A DNA stretch of 64,000 bases from Nonomuraea jabiensis. GTDB taxonomy: Bacteria; Actinomycetota; Actinomycetes; Streptosporangiales; Streptosporangiaceae. The notes beneath the pieces were generated by a model. That model saw only the letters and a program-made list of their open reading frames with translations, searched no databases and was not told the DNA's origin. A program made the translations under genes and the position numbers. Shown piece after piece: positions 34,038 through 42,973 of this stretch. Positions within the stretch are counted from its first letter, which is position 1. Each line of letters begins with the position of its first letter. The DNA lies in NCBI RefSeq assembly GCF_014204795.1, contig NZ_JACHMB010000001.1, positions 2,170,001 to 2,234,000 of the forward strand, written 5' to 3'.

Positions 34038-35322
34038 GGTAGCGCAGCCACAGGTACGGCACCGACAGCGTGGCGGTCACGAGCGTGACGACCAGCCCGT
34101 ACTTGGTGAACTGCCAGAAGCTGATCGGGGTGCCGTTGCGGGCGGCGATGCCGATGACGACGACGTTGGCCGCCGCCCCCACGGCCGTGGCGTTCCCGCC
34201 CAGGTCGGCCCCCAGGGCCAGGGCCCACCACAGCACCTGGGCGGGGCCGTTGCCCCCGTTGGCCTGGACGAGGTCGGCCACGATGGGGCTCATCGTGGTG
34301 ACGTACGGGATGTTGTCCACGACGGCGGACAGCCCGGCCGAGACCCACAGCAGCAGCATCGTGGTCAGGCCGAGCCGGCCGCCGGTGGCCTCGGAGGCGG
34401 CCTTGGAGATCTCGCCGATCACGCCGGTCTCCACCAGCGCCCCCACCATGACGAACAGCCCCGCGAAGAACACCAGCGTCGGCCACTCGACCTCGCGGAT
34501 GGCCTCCTCGGTCGTCACCCTGGTGGCCGCCACCAGCACCCCCGCGCCCAGCAGCGCCACGACCGACGGCGCGTAGTGCAGCACGGGATGCAGCACGAAC
34601 GCGGCCATCACCAGGGCCAGCACGGCGAGCGACTGCCACAGGAGCCTGCGGTCGGCGATGGCCTCCCGCTCGTTCAGCGACATGATCTCCGCCACCCGCT
34701 CGGGGTCGTAGCTGAACGACGCCCTGAACAGCCACCGGCACAGCCCGACGAACACCACCACCAGCACGATGATCAGCGGGGCCATGTGCGCGAGGAAGTC
34801 GTTGAACGTCAGCCCGCCGCGGCTGCCGATGATGATGTTCGGCGGGTCGCCGACCAGCGTGGACGCGCCGCCGATGTTGGCGGCCATGGCCTCGGCGATC
34901 AGGTACGGCGCCACCGGCAGCGCCAGCCGCTCGCACACCAGGAACGTCACGGGGGCGATCAGCAGCACGGTGGTGACGTTGTCCAGCAGCGCGGAGGCGG
35001 AGGCGGTGATCACGATCAGCAGCGCCATGAGCCGGAACGGCTGCCCGCGAGCCCGCTTGGCCGACCAGATCGCCAAATATTCAAATATCCCGGTCTGTTT
35101 CAGGACACCGACGATGACCATCATGCCGAGCAGCAGGAAGATCACGTTCCAGTCGATCCCGGTGTGCTCGTCGAAGAACGCCGCGCTCCCGTCGGTGGCG
35201 TGGATCAGCAGCATGACCCCCGCCCCGCCGAGCGCCGCCGCGACCCGGTGCACCTTCTCGGTGGCGATCAGCGTGTACGCGAAGAGGAAGGCGGCCACCG
35301 CCAGCCAGGCGGTGACGGTCAT
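34030..35322 (-). CDS. ArsB/NhaD-like ion transporter (IT superfamily)
   Basis: The 430-residue protein has about 11-12 membrane segments and two pseudo-symmetric halves. Each half carries a re-entrant DN motif: [13 protein letters not shown] near residue 110 and [13 protein letters not shown] near 335. [14 protein letters not shown] near 150 is typical of NhaD, ArsB and citrate-type transporters. Na+/H+ antiport or organic anion transport are both possible. ATG 35322 gives the usual family length; an upstream in-frame GTG at 35394 would add 24 unusual residues. Confidence 0.9.
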   Translation of the reverse strand: MTVTAWLAVAAFLFAYTLIATEKVHRVAAALGGAGVMLLIHATDGSAAFFDEHTGIDWNVIFLLLGMMVIVGVLKQTGIFEYLAIWSAKRARGQPFRLMALLIVITASASALLDNVTTVLLIAPVTFLVCERLALPVAPYLIAEAMAANIGGASTLVGDPPNIIIGSRGGLTFNDFLAHMAPLIIVLVVVFVGLCRWLFRASFSYDPERVAEIMSLNEREAIADRRLLWQSLAVLALVMAAFVLHPVLHYAPSVVALLGAGVLVAATRVTTEEAIREVEWPTLVFFAGLFVMVGALVETGVIGEISKAASEATGGRLGLTTMLLLWVSAGLSAVVDNIPYVTTMSPIVADLVQANGGNGPAQVLWWALALGADLGGNATAVGAAANVVVIGIAARNGTPISFWQFTKYGLVVTLVTATLSVPYLWLRYLI

Positions 35323-35453
35323 GGCGACTCGATGAGCATGAGGGGCGAACTCCGGGAACGACGGCACGATCGCCGACCAGACTTCCCGGCACACCTGTCA
35401 CGAACATATCAAGAGGCGTCAAGAGCCGCTCAGACGTACTACTCCCTAAGCGG

Positions 35454-36650
35454 CTACGCGGCGTCGCGGTGGTCACCGTGGTACGGCGGGGCGAGGTCGG
35501 CGCCGCGCGGCCCCGACAGCGTGGCGCGCAGGTCCGCCATCTGGATGGTCCGGCTGATGTCGGTGGGCGTCAGCAGGCCGACCAGCCGCCCGGCCGGGTC
35601 GAGCACGACCGCGCGCCCGTCGGCGCACCCCTCCATCCTGGCCAGCAGGTCGGTCAGCGGCTCCTCGGGCCGCGCCCGCGGCACCTCCTGCGGCGGGCAG
35701 GCGATGTCGGCGAGCCGGGTCGCGCCCCGGCGCTCCGGCTCGACCCGGCGGATCCGGTTGAGCGTCACCAGGCCGGCGAAGGTCCCGTCCGGGGCGACCA
35801 GCGGATACGTGGACAGCCGGTGCCGCATCACGACCCGCTCGATGAGCCCGGAGATGGTCTCGTCCGGCGAAGCGACCACGGGGTGCCCCGACATCGCGTC
35901 CGCGACGCGGATCCCGTGCAGGACGGTGCCGAGCCGGGTCTGCTGCTCCTCGGCGCTGGCGGCGTTCACCAGGAAGAGGCCGATCAGCGCCAGCCACAGC
36001 CCGTCGAAGCTGCGCCCGGTGACCACCTGCAGGAAGCCGACCGCGATGAGCACGTATCCGAACCAGCGCCCGGCCCGGGCCGCGGCGATCGCCGCCCGCG
36101 CCCGGTCGTGCCACCGCGCCCACAGGATCGCCCGCAGCACCCGCCCTCCGTCCAGCGGGGCGGCCGGGACCAGGTTGAAGAGGGCGAGGAGCACGTTCAC
36201 CCCGGCCAGGTACGCGAACATGCCGCCCGCCAGCGCCGCCCCGGAGACCAGGCCAGAGATGAGCAGGGCGATCGCCCCGAACACCACGCCGGCCAGCAGG
36301 CTCGTCGCGGGCCCCACCACGGCGATCTTCAGATCCGCGCCCGGCGAGCGGGGCTCGCCGCGCAGCTCCGCGACCCCGCCCAGCAGCCAGAGCGTGATCC
36401 GCGACACCTCCACGCCCTCGTGCCGGGCCATGATCGCGTGCGCCAGCTCGTGCGCGAGCAGCGAGGCCATGAACAGCACCGCCGCCGCCACCCCGGCCAG
36501 CACGTACGCGGCCCGCGGGTAGCCGGGGAAGACCGCGGGGAACCGCCCGAACCCCAGCCCGAAGACCAGGATCGCGACGATCACCAGCACGCTGATGTTG
36601 AGCCCCACCCGCACGCCCCCGATGCGGCCCAGAGGGATGGATGAACGCAT
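35454..36650 (-). CDS. Site-2 protease (M50) with CBS domain pair
   Basis: The 398-residue membrane metalloprotease has LLAHELAHAIMARHEG (HExxH zinc site) near residue 63 and APLDGGRVLRA (third ligand Asp) near 160. These are flanked by membrane helices. A C-terminal CBS pair (about 245-375) likely senses adenosine ligands. GGGAGG before ATG 36650 sets the start. Members cleave membrane-bound regulators; the partner is not evident, though an orphan histidine kinase lies upstream. Confidence 0.93.
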   Translation of the reverse strand: MRSSIPLGRIGGVRVGLNISVLVIVAILVFGLGFGRFPAVFPGYPRAAYVLAGVAAAVLFMASLLAHELAHAIMARHEGVEVSRITLWLLGGVAELRGEPRSPGADLKIAVVGPATSLLAGVVFGAIALLISGLVSGAALAGGMFAYLAGVNVLLALFNLVPAAPLDGGRVLRAILWARWHDRARAAIAAARAGRWFGYVLIAVGFLQVVTGRSFDGLWLALIGLFLVNAASAEEQQTRLGTVLHGIRVADAMSGHPVVASPDETISGLIERVVMRHRLSTYPLVAPDGTFAGLVTLNRIRRVEPERRGATRLADIACPPQEVPRARPEEPLTDLLARMEGCADGRAVVLDPAGRLVGLLTPTDISRTIQMADLRATLSGPRGADLAPPYHGDHRDAA

Positions 36651-36755
36651 CTCGCCTCCCTGCGGCTGGATTTGTTCGCTCAAGCGCCCCCTGCCCGCAA
36701 AAGCGCAGCCCAAGCCCTGTTCAGGCGGCGCCGAACAGCCCCGCCGGCGCGAACG

Positions 36756-38807
36756 TCATGAGTGGACGCTCATGTCGGCCGGAGGCGCGGTCAGCAGCGG
36801 CAGCATGACCTCCACGCGCGTCCCGGCCCCGGGCTCGCCGCCGACCACGCAGATCCCGCCCAGCTCCGCCGCCCGCTCGCGCATCGAGCCGAGCCCCACG
36901 CCCGCACGGTGCTCCTCGGGCATGCCCTTGCCGTCGTCGGCGATCAGCACGCGCAGCACCGACCGCTCCCGCTGCAGGACGATCCGGCAGCTGGACGCCT
37001 GGGCGTGCCGCCGGACGTTGGTGAGGGCCTCCTGGATGATCCGGTAGACCGCCACCTCGACGGCCGCGGGCAGCTCCGACAGCTCGCCCTGCACCTCGAC
37101 CTCCGCCGGCGGCGCCGACTGCCCCGCCAGATCGCCGATCGCCCGGACCAGGCCGAGGTCGTCGAGGGCGGGCGGGCGCAGGCCGTACACGAGCTCGCGG
37201 ATGTCCCCCGTGACCGCGCCCATGCCCGTGTGCAGCTCGCGCAGCAGCTCGTCGGCGGCCTCCGGGGACTTCTTGAGGCTGAGCCGGGCCATGTTGATGG
37301 TCATCGCCATCGCCGAGAGCGTCTGGCCGAGCCCGTCGTGCAGGTCGCGGCGCAGGCGGCGGCGCTCCTCCTCCCTGGTCGTCAGGATGCGCTCCCTGGA
37401 ACGTTGCAGGTCCGCCGCCATCCGCACCGCGTGCGCCACGTCCGCGGCGTACGGGGTGAGCGTGGCCAGCACCCGCTCGTTGTGCGCGGCGGGGAAGCGG
37501 CGCGGGCCAGGCGGCCCGACGAGCAGGCGGCCGACCCGCTCGCCGTGCCAGACCAGCGGCACCTCGCGGGCGTCCGGGCCCACCCGGCCGTTCTCCACGT
37601 AGCGGGGCTCGCCGTCGGCCACCTCCACGGCCACGCCCTCGACCGCCAGGCCGTCGCGCAGCACGCTCACCACCGAGGTCAGCGCCTTGGCCGGGTCGCC
37701 GCGCCGGAGCGCCTGGGTCAGGCGCTCGGCCAGCACGCCGGGGTCGCCGACGGCGCCGTACAGGAGCCGGTCCACGGCCCGCTGCAGCGCCCGCCGCAGC
37801 GGCTGGAAGAAGGCGCCCGCGAACAGCGCGGCGGCGATCCCGGCCACCTGCCCGTACCCGGAGACGAGCAGGCCGGACAGCGCGCCCGCGCCGAAGTAGA
37901 CGGCGCTGACCACGGCCACCACGCCGGCGGCCACGAATGCCCGGCTGATCACCGTGTCGATGCCGTAGAGCCGGTACCGCATCACCGAGAACGCCAGCGC
38001 GACCGGGATGATCGCCGCCCAGCCGAACGCGATCCACGTGAACTCGGGCACGAACGCGGCCACGACCAGGAACACGATGTAGCCGGCGAACGCCAGCAGC
38101 GGCCAGCCGATCTGCCGCCTGGTGACGGAGTCCGCGTGCCGCAACCGCACCGTCAGCGAGAGCGCCGACAGCGCCATGGCGACGTAGATGCCCGTCCAGG
38201 CGATCGCCGAGACCGTCTGCGCGTACGGGGCCAGCGCGGGGATCTGCAGCGGGTTCGGGATGACCTGGGGGTACGGGTAGCTCCCAGGGGGCGGCGGCAC
38301 CCGGAGCACGGCGCGCAGGAAGTCGGCCGTGATGGAGGCCGCGCCCAGCGCCAGGGCGAGGCGCCAGCGCGGCGAGGGCAGGCGGCCGTCGGGCGAGTAC
38401 AGCGGCAGCACCATCGTGAGCGTCACGCCGCACACCGCCCAGCCGAGGTGGCCCGGCAGCCGCAGGTAGCCCGCGAGGAGGAGGTCGCCGCCGGCGGCGG
38501 CGCGGAACATCATCGCCTGCGAGAAATCGCTGACGGCGGCGGCCAGGCCGCCCGCGCACATCAGCCACGCCAGGTTCAGCCGGGGCCGGTGGAAGATGAG
38601 GAACGCGCCCACCGCGGGGAACGTCAGCGCGGCGGCCGTCTGCGGGGACACCGTCCGCGCGGGCGTCCACGCGTCGGGCAGTCCGGCCCAGATCAGCAGC
38701 GCGACCGCGGTGAGCGCCGGCGACACCACGGCCATGGTCACGGAGGCGGCTCGCGCCACCCGTGCCGGCCTCTGATCATCGGCGACCTCGGCGAATCCCC
38801 CAGCCAT
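36756..38807 (-). CDS. NarL-type sensor histidine kinase without adjacent response regulator
   Basis: The 683-residue protein has about ten N-terminal membrane helices (to about residue 340), a GAF-like region, then a HisKA_3 phosphoacceptor site (RRRLRRDLHDGLGQTLSAMA) and an HATPase domain ending VGLGSMRERAAELGG. ATG 38807 has GGAG six bases upstream; an in-frame GTG at 38837 has its site too close. No response regulator gene is next to it, so it must act with a remote partner. Confidence 0.92.
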   Translation of the reverse strand: MAGGFAEVADDQRPARVARAASVTMAVVSPALTAVALLIWAGLPDAWTPARTVSPQTAAALTFPAVGAFLIFHRPRLNLAWLMCAGGLAAAVSDFSQAMMFRAAAGGDLLLAGYLRLPGHLGWAVCGVTLTMVLPLYSPDGRLPSPRWRLALALGAASITADFLRAVLRVPPPPGSYPYPQVIPNPLQIPALAPYAQTVSAIAWTGIYVAMALSALSLTVRLRHADSVTRRQIGWPLLAFAGYIVFLVVAAFVPEFTWIAFGWAAIIPVALAFSVMRYRLYGIDTVISRAFVAAGVVAVVSAVYFGAGALSGLLVSGYGQVAGIAAALFAGAFFQPLRRALQRAVDRLLYGAVGDPGVLAERLTQALRRGDPAKALTSVVSVLRDGLAVEGVAVEVADGEPRYVENGRVGPDAREVPLVWHGERVGRLLVGPPGPRRFPAAHNERVLATLTPYAADVAHAVRMAADLQRSRERILTTREEERRRLRRDLHDGLGQTLSAMAMTINMARLSLKKSPEAADELLRELHTGMGAVTGDIRELVYGLRPPALDDLGLVRAIGDLAGQSAPPAEVEVQGELSELPAAVEVAVYRIIQEALTNVRRHAQASSCRIVLQRERSVLRVLIADDGKGMPEEHRAGVGLGSMRERAAELGGICVVGGEPGAGTRVEVMLPLLTAPPADMSVHS

Positions 38808-38912
38808 CCCGCGCTCCGCCTCTCCGATCCCCGGCACGCCTCCCGTAGAAGAGGATTATGACCCCTTAATTGGGATGAATCCGTAGGCCGTTTCCGGGAC
38901 GTTATCCGCGGG

Positions 38913-38952
38913 CCCTGCCCTGACCCGCGATCGCCGCTGAGCCAGGGCAGGG
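38913..38952 (-). terminator. Hairpin terminator after the large glycoside hydrolase gene
   Basis: CCCTGCCCTG at 38913-38922 and CAGGGCAGGG at 38943-38952 form a perfect 10-bp stem with a 20-base loop. It begins ten bases beyond the stop at 38963 for leftward transcription. Confidence 0.6.
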
Positions 38953-38962
38953 AGCATCCGTG

Positions 38963-41900
38963 CTATCCGACGGTGACCGTGGCCTTGGCGGCGACGGGCG
39001 TGCCCGCCACCTGACCGTTCACCGTGAACGTGCCCGGCTGGGCGTACTTGTCAGGGCTGATCGCCTCCCAGATGACCTCCACCGAGCTGTCCTTCGACCC
39101 GTCGTTGTACGTCGCCACGACGGTCCTGGGCAGCGAGGGCGCGACCCCGGCCCGGGTGGCGACGCCCTCCTCGGCGATCGAGGTGATCGTCACCGCCGAG
39201 GTCGTGCGGACGTACACGGTGGCCTGGGCGGGCTGGCGCACGCCCTCGGCCAGGCCGGCGACCGTGAAGCTGGTGCCGCCGGTCCTGACCTGGTCGGCCG
39301 TCACCTGCTGCCAGGTGACGGCGGCCGAGCTGCGGGTGCCGTCCGCGTAGAGGGTCTCCACGGTGGCGGGCAGCTTCGGCAGCGTGCCGGCCAGGGTGGG
39401 GACGTGCGCGGGGCGCACGGAGTCCGGCGGGACCTCGTACGCCTTGACCTCCAGCAGGCCGACCGACGCCCCGCCGGCCTCGAGCTGGACGCGCAGCTTC
39501 GAGGTCGTCACGGTGTCGAACGCGACCGTGTTGTAGGCGTCGGCCGCCTTCGGGTAGGAGGCGACGCCGGTGACGTCCTCGAACGAGTCGCCGTCCCAGT
39601 ACTGGATCTTCCACGAGGCGGGGACGCGCACGCCGCCGCCGTCGTCGAAGAAGTACACGTCGCTCTTGTTGATCCGCACCGCCGACGGCCAGTCGAGCTG
39701 CACCCACTGCGTGCCCTGCTGCGGCCAGGTGCCCCAGCGGGGGTTGGCGCCGTCGTTGGAGCGCGGCGGGTCGATGCCGTCGTTGATCGCGGTGACCTTC
39801 TCCCACGGCGAGGTGTAGGAGGCCGTGGGGGTGGCCTTGGGCGCCACGTTGACCTGCGCGGCCTGGGCCGTCGCGGTCACGGTCACGGTCGTGGAGCCGC
39901 TCTTCTCGCCGTCCGTGGCGGTGAGCTTGAGCCGGTACGCGCCCGCCTCGGAGAACGACACCACCGTGTCGGTGCCCGTCGGGTTGGTGAAGAACGCCTC
40001 GCCGGGCCCGTCGACCTTGGCCCACTGGGTCGTGAGCTTGCCCGACGGCAACGCGTCGTCCTTGACCACCGCGTCGAACCTGGCCTGGCCCGGGCGGCTG
40101 AACGCGGGGTCGGGCACGACCACCACGGACGGCGCCTTGTTGGCGACCGCGCCGGCGCCGGCGCCCGTCAGGTACGCCTGCACCTCCTTCAGTCCCGTCG
40201 CGTAGCCGGGCTGGTGCGTGACCAGCACCCGCAGCTTCTGCGTCGTGACGGCCGGGAAGCGGACCACGTTGAGGTTGGCCCGCGGGTGGGCCGGCTTCCT
40301 GGCCTGGCCCGGCACGTCCTTCCAGGTGTCGCCGTCCTGGTACTGCACCGTGTAGAAGGCGGGCTCGCGGTAGCCGCCCGCCTTGCGGTCGTTGTAGAAG
40401 TACAGCTTGACCTGGTCGACCTTCCGGGCCGAGCCCAGGTCCACCGCCAGCCAGTCCTGGGCGTTGCCGGAGCCCTTGCTGCCCCAGTACGGCTCGTTGA
40501 TCGTGAAGCCGTCCACCGCGCCGGCTGGGTCGCCGTGGGAGGCGGTGGCGGACTTGACCAGGTTCGGGCGGGTGGAGCGCAGGTCCACGCCGGCCTTCTG
40601 GAACAGGTCCTCCACCCGGTCGCCCTTGAGCTCGACCTGGGCGGGGGCCTTCATGGAGGCGGCCTTCTCGGCGTGGACCACCTGGCCGCCCTCGACCTTG
40701 CCCGTGGCGGGGTCCCAGACGGCGTGCGCCAGCCCCGACAGGGTGACCTTGCGCTTGCCGTCGATCAGGATCGAGTACCCCTCGGGCACCCCGGCGTAGT
40801 GCCTGGTGCCGTCGCCCGGCTTGTCCCAGACGATGGTCAGGTCACTGCCCCGGTAGTTGACGCCGTTGACGCTGAAGTGGTCCCAGCCGATGTCCACCGG
40901 CCACAGCTCGACCTTGCCGTCCGAGCGCGGGCGCAGGCCCATGACGTCCTCGATGACGGTCCAGTTGCTGCTGCCCAGGATCGTGTGGTGGATCCAGGAG
41001 CGGTAGCCGATGGTCTTGGTCGAGGGGTTCCAGTCGGCCCAGAACTCGTTGGCGTCGGGGTAGCGGGTGTCGCCGCCGACGTACTGCGACCAGGCGTTCC
41101 AGTACAGGAGCTGCTTGTACTGGTCGGCGGTGATGTACGGCGAGCTGTACTGCCGCAGCGCCTTGGAGAACAGCGCGAAGTTCCGGGTGGAGTTGATCTG
41201 CGAGAAGTTGTTGGAGCCGGGGTTGCCGGCGGCCGCGGCCTCCTTCTTGTCCTTCTGGTTGGCGGTGTACGCCGGGAAGATCGGATATTCCGCCGGATCG
41301 GTCCACAGGCGCAGCGCCTCCCGGTACTTCGGGTCGTCCGTCGGCACGAGCCCGGTGGCGTACGGGATGTAGTTGTTGGACTCCTTCCACGGGATCAGGT
41401 TGCCCGTCTGGAGGTCGCGGTGCTTGAACAGCTTGTTCTGCTCGTCCCAGAGCAGCGTGAGGATGCCGTTCCTGACCTTGTCGGCCACCCCGCGCATCTC
41501 GGCCGCCTTTGCCACGTCGCCCGCCAGCTCGTACGCCTGCGCCGCCGCCATCGCGTTGGCGTAGACGTAGGCGCCTTCGAGCCGCTCGTTGGCCCGGTCG
41601 TAGTAGTGGAACGACACCGCGTCGGCGTCGTTGCCGGTCATGGCCTCCCAGTCGTACTCGATGACGCCGTTCTTGTTGGAGTCGTAGGCGTCGAGCTGGC
41701 CGTACACGTCCTTCTCGGCGTAGCGGGCCAGGTTGCGCAGGATCGACGGCTGGCCGCCGTGGAGCTGGTAGCTCTCCAGGGCCGCGGCCGAGATGTACTG
41801 CGTGTAGCTGTTCGACCAGTTCTCGGGGTCGCCGGGGTTGTCGGTGTACTTGGAGTTGCGCGAGACCTCGCCCGCCGACACCCACGGCCCGTACGAGTAG

Positions 41901-42964
41901 ATCGGGTCCCGCAGGTACTTCAGGTCCTGCACGAACATCGGCACGGTCAGCACGATCGCGTTGTTGTAGCCCAGCGCCCCCTCGACCGACGTGGGGAACT
42001 GGAAGTCGTTCCCGGGGATGTCGGCGTCGAGGAAGTTGAAGCGCATGAGCCACCAGCGGTAGTACACGAACTTCTTGATGTTCTCGTCGGGCACGTCGAT
42101 GTAGGGCAGGTTCTCGGCCCACCAGGCGTTGTAGTCCTGGAGCTGGCGCCGCAGCGCCTTCTCGGGCGAGCGGCCCTTGTAGCCGTCGTACTCGGCGCGC
42201 GACCCGGGCAGCTCGTCGGTGACGAAGCCCATCTGCACCTTGGTCCGCACGGTCTTGCCCGGCTCGACCGTCAGCGAGCCCCTGAGCGTGCCGTCGGAGA
42301 CCTTCAGCCCGTCGCCGCTGAGCCGGGGGAAGATCGTGGTCAGCTTGTTCTTGGCCCAGACGGTCCCGGTCAGCTCGCGGTCGCCGTCGGGCGTCCTGGT
42401 GTAGGGCGAGGTCACGGTGATCGGCACGGAGCGCGCCGCGGACCCGGTGTTGGTGATCTCCAGCGTCGTCACGGCCACGTTCTCGTGGGTGATGAACTTC
42501 TTCACCCCGACCGACAGGCCGTCACCCGCGTACTGCCCGGTCCAGTGGCTGGGCATCTGCAGGCGCTTGGAGACGTCCTCGGTGAGCTGGGTGCCCAGCG
42601 AGACCTCGTACGCGCCGCGGTTGTCGATGCTCTCCCAGTACGCCACGAACCCGCCGAAACCGATGACCGAGGGATCGTGCTCCTTCATGAACAGCGCCCG
42701 CCCGCGCGTCATCAACCACGGGCCCGCCGGATCGTCGCCGGGGCGGGCCAGCATGCGGTCGATCCAGTACGAGTCGCCGCCCTTCTCCTTTTTGTAGATC
42801 TCTTCCATCATCTTGCGGGGGTGGTACGCCACGGGTTCGGCGGGCACCGGGTCGGCGCCCGTGAACACCGGCAGTCCCAGGTCGTCCTGGGCGGCGTACG
42901 AGGGTGACGCGGCAAGCGAAGCTGTGAGCGTTAACACAGCCAAGCACACCAACGGTTTACGCAC
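38963..42964 (-). CDS. Large secreted glycoside hydrolase with two discoidin and several Ig-like domains
   Basis: The 1333-residue protein has a Sec signal (1-24, ending SYAAQ), then a beta-sandwich and an (alpha/alpha)6 barrel resembling MGH1-like/GH63-type hydrolases (to about 795). Discoidin domain 1 follows (about 800-930), then a PKD/Ig-like domain (about 940-1035), discoidin domain 2 (about 1038-1175) and two Big_4-like Ig domains (to the end). The catalytic acids are not assigned. It ends ten bases before the GH127 start side of the operon and is probably last in it. GTG 42964 has GGAG six bases upstream. A LacI-type site with a TTA codon lies in the signal peptide. Confidence 0.85.
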   Translation of the reverse strand: MRKPLVCLAVLTLTASLAASPSYAAQDDLGLPVFTGADPVPAEPVAYHPRKMMEEIYKKEKGGDSYWIDRMLARPGDDPAGPWLMTRGRALFMKEHDPSVIGFGGFVAYWESIDNRGAYEVSLGTQLTEDVSKRLQMPSHWTGQYAGDGLSVGVKKFITHENVAVTTLEITNTGSAARSVPITVTSPYTRTPDGDRELTGTVWAKNKLTTIFPRLSGDGLKVSDGTLRGSLTVEPGKTVRTKVQMGFVTDELPGSRAEYDGYKGRSPEKALRRQLQDYNAWWAENLPYIDVPDENIKKFVYYRWWLMRFNFLDADIPGNDFQFPTSVEGALGYNNAIVLTVPMFVQDLKYLRDPIYSYGPWVSAGEVSRNSKYTDNPGDPENWSNSYTQYISAAALESYQLHGGQPSILRNLARYAEKDVYGQLDAYDSNKNGVIEYDWEAMTGNDADAVSFHYYDRANERLEGAYVYANAMAAAQAYELAGDVAKAAEMRGVADKVRNGILTLLWDEQNKLFKHRDLQTGNLIPWKESNNYIPYATGLVPTDDPKYREALRLWTDPAEYPIFPAYTANQKDKKEAAAAGNPGSNNFSQINSTRNFALFSKALRQYSSPYITADQYKQLLYWNAWSQYVGGDTRYPDANEFWADWNPSTKTIGYRSWIHHTILGSSNWTVIEDVMGLRPRSDGKVELWPVDIGWDHFSVNGVNYRGSDLTIVWDKPGDGTRHYAGVPEGYSILIDGKRKVTLSGLAHAVWDPATGKVEGGQVVHAEKAASMKAPAQVELKGDRVEDLFQKAGVDLRSTRPNLVKSATASHGDPAGAVDGFTINEPYWGSKGSGNAQDWLAVDLGSARKVDQVKLYFYNDRKAGGYREPAFYTVQYQDGDTWKDVPGQARKPAHPRANLNVVRFPAVTTQKLRVLVTHQPGYATGLKEVQAYLTGAGAGAVANKAPSVVVVPDPAFSRPGQARFDAVVKDDALPSGKLTTQWAKVDGPGEAFFTNPTGTDTVVSFSEAGAYRLKLTATDGEKSGSTTVTVTATAQAAQVNVAPKATPTASYTSPWEKVTAINDGIDPPRSNDGANPRWGTWPQQGTQWVQLDWPSAVRINKSDVYFFDDGGGVRVPASWKIQYWDGDSFEDVTGVASYPKAADAYNTVAFDTVTTSKLRVQLEAGGASVGLLEVKAYEVPPDSVRPAHVPTLAGTLPKLPATVETLYADGTRSSAAVTWQQVTADQVRTGGTSFTVAGLAEGVRQPAQATVYVRTTSAVTITSIAEEGVATRAGVAPSLPRTVVATYNDGSKDSSVEVIWEAISPDKYAQPGTFTVNGQVAGTPVAAKATVTVG
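42923..42936. promoter_or_regulatory. Intragenic LacI-type operator in the hydrolase signal-peptide codons
   Basis: TGTGAGCGTTAACA is CG-centred and matches the sites at 9289 and 47701. It covers codons 10-14 and forces a TTA leucine codon (codon 11), rare in such high-GC DNA. Confidence 0.6.
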
Positions 42965-42973
42965 TTGCCTCTC

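Noticed and set aside
38960-42907. A 1315-codon open frame on the plus strand opposite the large hydrolase gene
   Set aside because: It is a GC-rich antisense shadow: the minus strand has a signal peptide, recognisable domains and proper codon bias, while this frame is Arg/Gly/Val/Leu-rich with no motif.
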